Assembly (NCBI GenBank): GCA_016200915.1 | Contig: JACQDV010000002.1 | Coordinates: 124,001-188,000 of the forward strand | DNA from: Sphingobacteriales bacterium | Lineage (GTDB): Bacteria; Bacteroidota; Bacteroidia; Chitinophagales; Chitinophagaceae | DNA length: 64,000 nucleotides | Direction: 5' to 3' | In this document: positions 35,968-43,863 of the stretch, one piece after another | How the letters are laid out: each line of letters starts with the position of its first letter | Position numbering within the stretch: the stretch's first letter is position 1 | Notes under the pieces: model-generated | The model's database searches: none | What the model was told of the DNA's origin: nothing | Seen by the model: the letters and a program-made list of their open reading frames with translations, nothing else | Program-made: the position numbers and the translations under genes

Positions 35968-37104
35968 AGCTAAAATTGCAATCTCTTCTTTAATTGATTC
36001 AATAAATTGTTCTGCATCTCGTTTACGCAACGCTAAGGAAGGTAACAGACGAATCACATTTGGTTTTGCTTCACCAGTAAATATCTTTTGATTAAATAGT
36101 AAATTCTTTTTTAAATCTTTCAACTCTTCCGGAACATCAAAACCAATCATCAATCCTCTTCCTCTTACATTTTTCAGTTGCGGAATCTTTTTTAATTCTT
36201 CTCTTAAATAGAAACCAACGGTAGCAGCATTGCCCAATAATTTTTCTTCTTCAATTACTTCCAGCACTGCTAAAGCAGCAGCACAGGCCAAATGATTACC
36301 ACCAAAGGTTGTTCCTAATTGAAAATGTTTGGGCTTGATATGCGGAGCAATGATGATACCAGCAACAGGAAACCCATTTCCCATTCCTTTTGCCATGGTA
36401 TAAATATCAGCACTTACACCTGCAAAATCATGACTGAAAAACTTGCCGCTTCTTCCATAACCGCACTGAACACTGTCAGCAATATAAATAGCACCATACT
36501 CATCACAGAGTTGACGAATCTTTTGAAGGAATGAATTCTCAGCCACATTAATTCCGCCAACACCTTGGATACCTTCAATAATTACAGAAGAAATTTCTTT
36601 TCCATTTTTCTTAAAGCAATCTTCCAATGCCTGTTCATCATTCAAAGGAAGAAAAATTACATTGTCTGTTTCATTAACCGGTGCGATATAATTTTTATTA
36701 TCTGTTGCTGAAACAGCCAACGATGTTCTTCCATGAAAAGATTTGTTGAAAGCAACAATCTTCTTTCTTCCATTATGAAAGGAAGCCAGTTTCAATGCAT
36801 TCTCATTAGCTTCAGCACCACTGTTACAAAGAAATAACTGGTAATCTTCTTTTCCTGAAACCTTACCAAGTTTCTCTGCCAACTGCTGTTGTAAAGGAAT
36901 GCGAATAGAATTAGAATAAAAAGCAATCTTTTCTAATTGCTCTTCTATCCGTTGCACCCAATGCGGATGAGTATGTCCAATGCTGATTACAGCATGACCA
37001 CCATAGAGGTCTAAATATTGTTCGCCTTTATCATCCCACACATAAGAGCCTTTTGCTTTTACAATAGTGATTTCATTAATCGGATATACGTCGAATAAAT
37101 TCAT
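35944..37104 (-). CDS. argD: N-acylornithine aminotransferase
   Basis: Class III PLP aminotransferase acting on N-acyl-glutamate semialdehyde. Start FDVYPINEITIVKAKGSYVWDD-type, then CNSGAEANENALKLA, SFHGRTSLAVSATDN, ADSVQCGYGRSGKFF and the PLP lysine in TMAKGMGNGFPVAG (about residue 240). 386 residues. Between argC and the four-helix-bundle cassette; its last residues and TAA are in heptamer repeat. Both its flanks carry inverted heptamer arrays. Confidence 0.93.
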   Translation of the reverse strand: MNLFDVYPINEITIVKAKGSYVWDDKGEQYLDLYGGHAVISIGHTHPHWVQRIEEQLEKIAFYSNSIRIPLQQQLAEKLGKVSGKEDYQLFLCNSGAEANENALKLASFHNGRKKIVAFNKSFHGRTSLAVSATDNKNYIAPVNETDNVIFLPLNDEQALEDCFKKNGKEISSVIIEGIQGVGGINVAENSFLQKIRQLCDEYGAIYIADSVQCGYGRSGKFFSHDFAGVSADIYTMAKGMGNGFPVAGIIIAPHIKPKHFQLGTTFGGNHLACAAALAVLEVIEEEKLLGNAATVGFYLREELKKIPQLKNVRGRGLMIGFDVPEELKDLKKNLLFNQKIFTGEAKPNVIRLLPSLALRKRDAEQFIESIKEEIAILAEGSMQNA

Positions 37105-37109
37105 TTTTT

Positions 37110-37186
37110 ACGCTTAATGCTTAAGGCTTAAGGCAAAACGCTTTATTCAGTTTGCTTTATGCGTTTTGCTTTCAGCTTTCAGCGTT
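37110..37186. repeat. Gene-less inverted heptamer element, argD-argC junction
   Basis: Eleven consecutive 7-bp units in one phase, from ACGCTTA, ATGCTTA, AGGCTTA, AGGCAAA, ACGCTTT through ATTCAGT to TTGCTTT, ATGCGTT, TTGCTTT, CAGCTTT, CAGCGTT. The left arm, reverse-complemented, matches the right arm over 27 positions with 5 mismatches, three of them G-U compatible in RNA. Same words as cassette 2. Confidence 0.75.
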
Positions 37187-37187
37187 A

Positions 37188-38165
37188 TTAAAAATAATTT
37201 GCTTTCAATTTCAATCCTGCTGTTTCTTCTAATCCAAACAACAGGTTCATATTTTGCACAGCTTGTCCGCTGGCGCCTTTTAATAAATTATCAATCGTTG
37301 AATGCACTACTAAAATACTACCCACTTTCTCCAGTTGAATGATGCACTTATTCGTATTCACAACCTGCTTTAAAAAAAGAGGTTCAGTTGTAATATTTGT
37401 AAACGGGTGACCAGCATAAAATTCTTTATACAGATCAAGTAACTCTTCAGCCTTTTCTTCACAATGAACTTGTGAGCTGATGAAGATACCTCTTGTAAAA
37501 TCGCCTCTCCATGGAACAAAATTTACTTTCACATCACCGGCATTTTGCAATTGCATCAATGATTGCTCTATTTCTCCAAGATGCTGATGCGTCAAAGTTT
37601 TGTACGCTTGTATATTATTGGCTCTCCAGCTGAAATGAGAAGTAGAAGACAAACTTTGTCCTGCCCCGGTTGAACCGGTGATACCAGTAGTATATACATC
37701 ACTCAACAATCCTGCTTTAGCCAGCGGTAGCAATCCAAGTTGAATAGCAGTAGCAAAACAACCTGGATTAGCGATATTGTTAGCTGATTTTATTTCATCT
37801 CGATTCAACTCAGGCAATCCATAAACAAATTTGCGATTACCAATTTGTGATTGCGGCAAAAGACGAAAATCATTCGCCAAGTCAATCACCTTTATCTTAT
37901 CATCAATCGCATTCTCTGTCAAAAACTTTTTGGATTCACCGTGACCTAAGCACAAAAACAATACATCAATATCATTATTCAACTCGCCAGTAAAAGTTAA
38001 TTCAGTTTCACCCAATAAATCCTGGTGAACGGAATTTACAGGCTTACCAGCATTACTGCGACTATGAATAAAGGCAACATTCACATCCGGGTGATGAATC
38101 AGTAAGCGAATGAGTTCGCCACCCGTATATCCTGCTCCTCCTATAATACCAACTTTGATAGACAT
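37188..38165 (-). CDS. argC: N-acyl-gamma-glutamyl-phosphate reductase
   Basis: NADPH-dependent reduction of the acylglutamyl phosphate made by ArgB. N-terminal KVGIIGGAGYTGGELIRLL, the active-site cysteine in IANPGCFATAIQLGLLPL (about residue 133), and GITGSTGAGQSLSSTSHF. 325 residues is typical of the type-1 family. It starts just below a heptamer hairpin shared with the argG 3' end and ends 2 bp from another. Confidence 0.95.
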   Translation of the reverse strand: MSIKVGIIGGAGYTGGELIRLLIHHPDVNVAFIHSRSNAGKPVNSVHQDLLGETELTFTGELNNDIDVLFLCLGHGESKKFLTENAIDDKIKVIDLANDFRLLPQSQIGNRKFVYGLPELNRDEIKSANNIANPGCFATAIQLGLLPLAKAGLLSDVYTTGITGSTGAGQSLSSTSHFSWRANNIQAYKTLTHQHLGEIEQSLMQLQNAGDVKVNFVPWRGDFTRGIFISSQVHCEEKAEELLDLYKEFYAGHPFTNITTEPLFLKQVVNTNKCIIQLEKVGSILVVHSTIDNLLKGASGQAVQNMNLLFGLEETAGLKLKANYF

Positions 38166-38173
38166 ATTCTTTT

Positions 38174-38236
38174 TTGCTTAATGCCTAACGCTTAACGCCA
38201 AATGCATTTAGCATTCAGCATTGTGCGTTACGCTTC
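38174..38236. repeat. Gene-less inverted heptamer element, argC-argG junction
   Basis: Nine 7-bp units: TTGCTTA, ATGCCTA, ACGCTTA, ACGCCAA, ATGCATT, TAGCATT, CAGCATT, GTGCGTT, ACGCTTC. Symmetric about AAATGCATTT, so it folds back on itself. The argG TAA stop is inside the right arm. Confidence 0.7.
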
Positions 38237-39418
38237 TTTATTAACTGCTTCCCAAATCCTTGTCTGGTTGCCAAATATTTTGCTGAAGCCTCTTACATCT
38301 TCACCAGTAAAGCCTGTATTCATTTCACCATATTTACCAAACTTACTGCTCATCAAATCATATTTGCTTTCAATACCAATTACCTGGAAACGGTAAGGTT
38401 GTAAATTGACAAACACATTACCCGTTACATTCTGCTGACTTCTTTCGAGAAAAGCTTCTATATCTCTCATCACTGGATCTAATATCTGTCCTTCATGCAT
38501 CCAGTTGCCATAGAATTGTGCCAAAGTATCTTTCCATTGCAATTGCCATTTAGTCAACACATGTTTTTCCAGTGCATGATGTGATTTTAAAATGATCATT
38601 GGTGCAGCAGCTTCAAAACCTACTCTTCCTTTAATACCAATAATGGTATCACCGACATGTATATCTCGTCCTATACCGTAAGGACCGGCAATAGATTGTA
38701 AATATTGTATTGCATCTGCAGGATGGTCAAATGCTTTATCATTAACTGCTTTCAATTCTCCTTTTACAAAACTTAATTTTACATCTTCACTCCCACTTTT
38801 AGTTACCTGTGTTGGCCATGCTTCTTCCGGTAACATTCCTTTGGAGGATAATGTTTCTTTACCACCAACACTGGTTCCCCACAAACCTTTATTGATAGAG
38901 TACATCGCTTTTTCAGCATTCATCTCCACACCTTTGCTTTTTAAATAAGCAATCTCTTCTTCACGACTCAACTTTAAATCACGGATAGGAGTAATAATTT
39001 CTACACCGGGAATCATGATATGAAAAATCATGTCAAACCTCACCTGGTCATTACCAGCACCAGTACTTCCATGAGCCACTGCATCTGCCTTCAATGCTTT
39101 TACATGTTCTGCAATATGCAATGCCTGGCTTAAACGTTCTGCTGATACACTGAGCGGATAAGTATTATTCTTTAAACAGTTTCCGTAAATAAGATATTTG
39201 ATGATTCTGTCATAATATCCTTTAACAGCATTAACCGTAGTATGTGTTTTTACTCCCAGCTTGTAAGCATGTGCTTCAATCTTTTTTAATTCATCTTCAC
39301 TAAAACCACCTGTGTTTACAATCACACTGTGCACTTCATATCCTTTTTCTTCACTGAGATATTTAACACAGTAAGTTGTATCTAATCCGCCACTAAATCC
39401 TAATACTATTTTTTTCAT
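38228..39418 (-). CDS. argG: Argininosuccinate synthase
   Basis: Joins citrulline and aspartate with ATP. PP-loop motif LGFSGGLDTTYCVKYLSE at the N terminus, then AHGSTGAGNDQVRFDM (about 115-130) and KGLWGTSVGGKET near 175-188. 396 residues is normal. 9 bp downstream of the GNAT gene, so co-transcribed from the operon promoter. The end of the gene runs into a heptamer hairpin. Confidence 0.95.
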   Translation of the reverse strand: MKKIVLGFSGGLDTTYCVKYLSEEKGYEVHSVIVNTGGFSEDELKKIEAHAYKLGVKTHTTVNAVKGYYDRIIKYLIYGNCLKNNTYPLSVSAERLSQALHIAEHVKALKADAVAHGSTGAGNDQVRFDMIFHIMIPGVEIITPIRDLKLSREEEIAYLKSKGVEMNAEKAMYSINKGLWGTSVGGKETLSSKGMLPEEAWPTQVTKSGSEDVKLSFVKGELKAVNDKAFDHPADAIQYLQSIAGPYGIGRDIHVGDTIIGIKGRVGFEAAAPMIILKSHHALEKHVLTKWQLQWKDTLAQFYGNWMHEGQILDPVMRDIEAFLERSQQNVTGNVFVNLQPYRFQVIGIESKYDLMSSKFGKYGEMNTGFTGEDVRGFSKIFGNQTRIWEAVNKEA

Positions 39419-39427
39419 TGGTGAAAA

Positions 39428-40141
39428 TTATAAGTTGAAAAAAAACTGAAATAATGATTTTGGCTTTTCGCTTTTGCCATTTTCATCCTTATCTTTTTTC
39501 AGGAATGGTCTTAACAATTTCCATTGTTTGAATTTCAGCAAACGTTCAAATCCACTTTTATTCTCTTCAAAATATTGCTTCGTTTCTTCTGGCTTGTAAT
39601 GGTCCTTTGGGTCAAACAACATGGCAGTGCACATACAGTTCTTCCTGTCTTTACTCATCAGTATTTCATAGTTCACACAGCTCTTACATCCTGCCCAGAA
39701 AGCTTCATCCTGTGTCAGCTCAGAATAAGTTACCGGTTCGTAACCCAACTCACTATTAATTTTCATTACCGCCAGCCCTGTTGTTAAACCAAACAACTTG
39801 GCATCAGGATATTTTTCTCTTGATAACTCAAATATTTTTTTCTTAATTGCTTTTGCCACACCACTTTTCCTGAACACTGGAGCAACAATTAAACCGCTAT
39901 TGGCAACATACTCACCATGACTCCAGGTTTCTATATAACAAAAACCAACCCAGTCGCCATCTTTGGTATAAGCAATAACAGCTTTTCCTTCTTTCATTTT
40001 ATCGGCAACATACTCTGGTGTACGTTTGGCAATACCGGTTCCTCTTGCCTGTGCGGATGAAGCCATTTCATCGGTGATGGCTATTGCAAAATGAGTATCG
40101 CCACTATGGGCTACACGAATAACTATATTTTGATTGTCCAC
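39428..40141 (-). CDS. GNAT acyltransferase, likely N-acylglutamate synthase of the arginine pathway
   Basis: 237 residues. GNAT fold (about 5-150): acetyl-CoA-type loop around APVFRKSGVAKAIKKKIFEL and the strand before it, AVIAYTKDGDWVGFCYIETW. A C-terminal extension has cysteines (AGCKSCVNYEILMSKDRKNCMC). The start codon is GTG, and an in-frame TAA lies two codons earlier, so no longer start exists. It leads the arg operon, 9 bp before argG. An equivalent gene in Bacteroides has been assigned as N-succinylglutamate synthase, to my knowledge, which fits argF' here. Specificity is inferred. Confidence 0.78.
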   Translation of the reverse strand: MDNQNIVIRVAHSGDTHFAIAITDEMASSAQARGTGIAKRTPEYVADKMKEGKAVIAYTKDGDWVGFCYIETWSHGEYVANSGLIVAPVFRKSGVAKAIKKKIFELSREKYPDAKLFGLTTGLAVMKINSELGYEPVTYSELTQDEAFWAGCKSCVNYEILMSKDRKNCMCTAMLFDPKDHYKPEETKQYFEENKSGFERLLKFKQWKLLRPFLKKDKDENGKSEKPKSLFQFFFNL

Positions 40142-40365
40142 TTTTTAATAAAAAATTGGATGAAAAATGGATTACCAGTCCGGTTAGAATTTGTTGGGGA
40201 AACATTCACTGACAGGGGCCATGGTAAAGGGCTCGTCCTGTCAGAATCCACGTCGCGGCTGAGGAGAGGAAACACTAATCAATACATAACCACACAAGCT
40301 GTGTGCATTAACGTTGTTGATATTTGCTGAATTTCTTTTCAATTTCAGTTGAGTGTTTAATAAAG
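40142..40365 (-). ncRNA. Structured 5' leader of the arginine operon (candidate cis-regulatory RNA)
   Basis: About 225 nt between a good promoter and the GTG start of the first arg gene, and less AT-rich in its middle (about 40200-40300) than nearby gaps. Visible stems on the minus strand: CACACA/TGTGTG with a 3-nt loop, and CTGACAGG/CCTGTCAG extended by ATTC/GAAT around an inner GCC/GGC. No Arg-rich leader peptide was found; the small frames present (for example MHTACVVMY) carry no Arg codons. I cannot assign a known riboswitch class. Confidence 0.5.
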
Positions 40366-40371
40366 AAAGCG

Positions 40372-40405
40372 CAAAGATATAAACTAGATTATTAAATGAA
40401 TGCAA
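40372..40405 (-). promoter_or_regulatory. Promoter of the arginine operon
   Basis: Minus strand TTG, 23-bp spacer, TATCTTTG, a full match to TTG-N17-23-TAnnTTTG. Start predicted near 40368. Confidence 0.6.
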
Positions 40406-40464
40406 AAAACTTTTTTGTTTTAAATACGTTCGTTAGCATTTGATTGATCGCTTACCAACAACAA

Positions 40465-40490
40465 AAAACCCTCTTGTGCAAGAGGGTTTT
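40465..40490 (-). terminator. Terminator after the exb-tonB operon
   Basis: Perfect 12-bp arms AAAACCCTCTTG/CAAGAGGGTTTT with a 2-nt gap, followed by a T-run on the minus strand (TTTTTTGTTG). It separates tonB from the arg promoter. Confidence 0.88.
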
Positions 40491-40512
40491 ATAAAATTAA
40501 TTTTAATTATTC

Positions 40513-41340
40513 TTATTCACTGGTTACCTGGAACACGATTGGCTGTGTACGATACGCTTTTACTTTACGTCCGTTTTGTTCAGCCGGTGTCCATTTAGGT
40601 CCTTTCTTAATTGCTTTCACTGCTTCTTCTTCCATACCATAACCATAACTGGTTAATGGTTTCACATCACTTACGTTACCTTCTTTATCCACCACAAATT
40701 GTACTAATACACGGTAAGTTCCTTCAGGTGCACCGTTATCACTTGGTACTTGTCCGTTAAGGTTTCTTTCCAAAAACTTTTTCCAGGCGCCATCTCCACC
40801 GGGGAAGCCGGCTTCAATCTCCACTTTTGTAAAGATTTGGTCATCTTCAACCGGTGCCTGTACTACCTGGGTAGCTTCTTCCACTTTAGGAGGATTTACC
40901 ACATCAGATTTTATACCTTCCTGGTCAATTTTACCAATATTAGCATCCTTAAGATCTTCCTGTTCCTTTACTTCATCTTCTTTCTTTACTTCCTGGTCTT
41001 CTACAATTTTAGGAGGAGTAAATTTGGTAATCTCAATTTTTGGTGGTTCCTGTTTTGGAGGTGGTGGTGGTGGTGGTTCCACTTTTTGCTGTTCTTCCTG
41101 TTGAATTTTTTGAAGGCTTACATCTTCCACAATTACATTGGCCTTCTTTTTACCGGAGTTGATATTTTTAGCCAAAACTGATCCAACAACAATTATAAGA
41201 CCTGCAATGGCGGTAATTAACAGGGCCATACCAAGCCTTTTCTCGTATTGCCTGCGCAGTTCATAAGCCCCGTAATCCTTGTTGCGTTCATCAAAGAGAA
41301 TATCGAGCAAATCTGAACTTAATATTTTATTGACTTCCAT
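40513..41340 (-). CDS. tonB: Energy transducer TonB
   Basis: Couples the proton motive force to outer-membrane receptors. N-terminal cytoplasmic part with RNKDYGAYELRRQYEKR, one membrane segment (about 32-55), a Pro/Glu/Lys-rich periplasmic linker including PPPPPPPKQEPP, and a C-terminal TonB domain (about 190-275) with GTYRVLVQFVVDKEGNVSDV and TPAEQNGRKVKAYRTQPIVF. 275 residues. Last gene of exbB-exbD-exbD-tonB. Confidence 0.93.
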   Translation of the reverse strand: MEVNKILSSDLLDILFDERNKDYGAYELRRQYEKRLGMALLITAIAGLIIVVGSVLAKNINSGKKKANVIVEDVSLQKIQQEEQQKVEPPPPPPPKQEPPKIEITKFTPPKIVEDQEVKKEDEVKEQEDLKDANIGKIDQEGIKSDVVNPPKVEEATQVVQAPVEDDQIFTKVEIEAGFPGGDGAWKKFLERNLNGQVPSDNGAPEGTYRVLVQFVVDKEGNVSDVKPLTSYGYGMEEEAVKAIKKGPKWTPAEQNGRKVKAYRTQPIVFQVTSE

Positions 41341-41388
41341 CTGGTTAATTTTTAGTTGAGATGCTTTCTAAATCAAATTCCATAAACT

Positions 41389-41955
41389 TTATTTAGAACC
41401 ACCTTCCGTAAGTTTTATCAGCTGGTTTTCAGGAACTGAAATTTTTACCAACGCATACTTTTTAACACCATTGATAGTCATTTCATCGAGCATATCAACA
41501 GTATTTTTAAAGGTTGACTCTTCATTAGGCTTAATTACAACCACCATATCTTTATCTGCTTCGGCACCAAGTTTTTGCTTCTTTTCAATGATAATATCTC
41601 TTATGCCTTTAGCATCACCAGAAGACTTTCCAAAAATGGCTGACTTAAAATTAGAACCATCTTCGGCCAGTTTTCCTTCATAATAATAAATGTGGTCATT
41701 TTTACTAAGCATGATAGTCAATGCACCTGACTCCTTAGCCTTGTTTTGCTCTTCGTCCTTAGCTGTATCATCAGGCATATTGAGTTTCATCGCTGTGGGT
41801 GAACTCATGGTGGTGGTAAAAATGAAGAAGGTGATTAACAAGAATCCCAAGTCAACCATTGGCGTAAGGTCAACCCTGGTAGAAAGTTTCTTGCTTTTCT
41901 TAACGCCAGGTCCTTTTTTATGACCCCCACCTCCACCGCTTTCTATATCAGCCAT
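41389..41955 (-). CDS. exbD: ExbD/TolR biopolymer transport protein, second copy
   Basis: 188 residues. Gly/Lys-rich N terminus (GGGGGHKKGPGVKKSKK), then RVDLTPMVDLGFLLITFFIF, the single membrane helix with the proton-carrying Asp, and a periplasmic domain containing MVVVIKPNEESTFKNTVDML. Works with ExbB and TonB. The preceding gene is another ExbD, the usual doublet in this phylum. Confidence 0.9.
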   Translation of the reverse strand: MADIESGGGGGHKKGPGVKKSKKLSTRVDLTPMVDLGFLLITFFIFTTTMSSPTAMKLNMPDDTAKDEEQNKAKESGALTIMLSKNDHIYYYEGKLAEDGSNFKSAIFGKSSGDAKGIRDIIIEKKQKLGAEADKDMVVVIKPNEESTFKNTVDMLDEMTINGVKKYALVKISVPENQLIKLTEGGSK

Positions 41956-41983
41956 AGTTAAATGGTTTTAAAAGTTATTTAAT

Positions 41984-42649
41984 TTATTTTTTATCTTTTT
42001 TACCGCTTGTTCTTTCATCATAGAGGTATGTTCCACTGGGAACATTCTCCGGCATGGTAATTAATTTAAAATTGTAAATACCATTTTTGGTGAACGCATC
42101 CAGTACATTGATAAAAGTTGGATAATTTGTGCCATTATCACCTTTGAGCATAACATTTTTGGGCTTAGATCCGCCGTTAACAGCCAGCAACTCAGCTATC
42201 CAGAGTTTCAACTCATTATTGAGCGTATCAGTTACCGGAATACCAGGCTGATTAACTTTAGCTATGTCAGCTGCGTCTTTACTTGCAAGGCTTTTAAGCA
42301 TATTAAAAGGAACACCAATTCCGGCTTCCATCGCTTTGTTCAGCTTCGCAATTTCCGGGTCAGTTAATCCCACAGCTTTGTCTGCATTAATTTTACCCAA
42401 AAGTGCCTTTTTCTTTTCTGCATCATCATAAGTGACAAAAACACGTCCCCCTTTATCAAATGTTACCAAAAAAGCATCCTTTGTAGGGATGGTATCTGAT
42501 GATACTGATTTTGGCGTTTCAACTTTAGTGGCTTCATCAGGTTTAAACTGAGTGGCCAGCATAAAGAACGCCAAAAGCAAGAATGCCACGTCACAAAATG
42601 CGGTCATATCAACATGGGTGCTCTTACGGGGAATCTTAACTTTAGGCAT
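41984..42649 (-). CDS. exbD: ExbD/TolR biopolymer transport protein, first copy
   Basis: 221 residues. Short basic N terminus (MPKVKIPRKST), membrane helix HVDMTAFCDVAFLLLAFFML with the conserved Asp, then a longer periplasmic domain with an inserted stretch (about 70-130) that the other ExbD lacks. MLKGDNGTNYPTFINVLDAF is the conserved periplasmic motif. In operon, 28 bp from the next exbD. Confidence 0.9.
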   Translation of the reverse strand: MPKVKIPRKSTHVDMTAFCDVAFLLLAFFMLATQFKPDEATKVETPKSVSSDTIPTKDAFLVTFDKGGRVFVTYDDAEKKKALLGKINADKAVGLTDPEIAKLNKAMEAGIGVPFNMLKSLASKDAADIAKVNQPGIPVTDTLNNELKLWIAELLAVNGGSKPKNVMLKGDNGTNYPTFINVLDAFTKNGIYNFKLITMPENVPSGTYLYDERTSGKKDKK

Positions 42650-42715
42650 CGTTTAATTTTTAAAAATTAATAATTAGATACAATTAGGGCTTATTTCCAT
42701 AAGCCAGTTTATATC

Positions 42716-43567
42716 TTATTTGTATAACGATGCGAAACTTTGCGTTAATGTAAAGCCGGATTCATCAATACCATAAGTGATGGCGTCGATCTTAGTTGTA
42801 AAGATATTATACATAACCAGGGCAAATGCTGAAGTAGCAATACCGGTGGCTGTATTATAAAGGGCTTCAGAGATACCAACCGCCAGTGAGGCAGCAGCAC
42901 CAGAACCACCTTCTGCACCTAATGCAGCAAATGATTTGATCATACCCATTACCGTACCCAACAGTGCCACCAGGGTTGCCAGCGAAGTAATAGTAGAAAG
43001 GAACACCAGGTTCTTTTCCAGCATAGGCAGTTCCAAAGAAGTAGCTTCTTCCACTTCTTTCTGTATTGCCAGCACTTTTTGTTCTGTGGAAAGTTCTTTG
43101 TCTTCAATCATTTCTTTGTAGCGGCGAAGACCAGCCTTCATTACATTACCAACAGACCCTTTTTGCTTATCGCATTCAGCTAATGCTGCATCAACATTTC
43201 TGTTAGCTAAGTGATATTGTACTTTACGAACAAAATCACTAACAGAGCCTGCGCCTGTTGCTTTAGCAATGGTGATAAATCTTTCGATAGAGAATACCAG
43301 TACCATGAGGAACAAACCAATCAAAACAGGTACAAGGATACCACCTTCATACATCCTGTAAAGTGCTCCGTGCGGATCATGGTGATCTGGCCAGAATCCA
43401 CCTTCAGGATCGGGCTTAGAGAAATGTGACGGGGCTCCCAGATAAAAACGCCAGATTAAATACCCGGAGATAATACATACAATAGGAGCAATAATACTAA
43501 TAACGTTTCCTGATTTCTTTGGTTGAACAGACGTTCCACTTTTTGCAGTTGGTTTAGATTCAGCCAT
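42716..43567 (-). CDS. exbB: ExbB/TolQ/MotA-type proton channel
   Basis: 283 residues. Low-complexity N terminus, a membrane segment (about 23-45), a second (about 72-93, GILVPVLIGLFLMVLVFSIE), then a cytoplasmic domain with LAIQKEVEEATSLELPMLEK, and two C-terminal segments (about 190-215 and 235-260, EALYNTATGIATSAFALVMY). First gene of the exb-tonB operon. An N-terminal segment beyond the usual three is common in Bacteroidota. Confidence 0.9.
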   Translation of the reverse strand: MAESKPTAKSGTSVQPKKSGNVISIIAPIVCIISGYLIWRFYLGAPSHFSKPDPEGGFWPDHHDPHGALYRMYEGGILVPVLIGLFLMVLVFSIERFITIAKATGAGSVSDFVRKVQYHLANRNVDAALAECDKQKGSVGNVMKAGLRRYKEMIEDKELSTEQKVLAIQKEVEEATSLELPMLEKNLVFLSTITSLATLVALLGTVMGMIKSFAALGAEGGSGAAASLAVGISEALYNTATGIATSAFALVMYNIFTTKIDAITYGIDESGFTLTQSFASLYK

Positions 43568-43863
43568 GATTTTCTGTTTTTAATGTTTGCGAATACAAGT
43601 TGTTTTTAAAATAATTTACAATGAATGGTGTACCCGTAGTGTATTTTTTTCCAAGCAATCCATCCATACCCATTAGCAGGTGAGTGGCACAAGTTAGGAA
43701 AATAATTGAAAGCAACAATTTCCATAAAAAGTTTTTTTACACCTGTTTTGTTTAGCTGATATTTCCAGGTGCCAACACCTGTTTGTTTCTTTTACAAACG
43801 GTTTCATTTATATATGTAATTCCTGTAATTTACCACTCTATTTTATTGAATTAAATATAACAA

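Noticed and set aside
31986-38236. CRISPR array in the repetitive arg operon
   Set aside because: Units are 7 bp and directly abutting, without unique spacers or cas genes.
40255-40280. Hammerhead-like core CTGAGGA...GAAAC on the plus strand
   Set aside because: Only three bases separate the two core motifs, so no stem II can form, and no matching cleavage stem was found.
40091-40330. 79-residue plus-strand frame in the arg leader
   Set aside because: Overlaps the GNAT start and the structured leader; composition does not look coding.
43766-43781. Palindrome CAGGTG-CCAA-CACCTG as a terminator
   Set aside because: No plus-strand gene ends upstream, and the T tract is interrupted; it may be an operator but evidence is thin.
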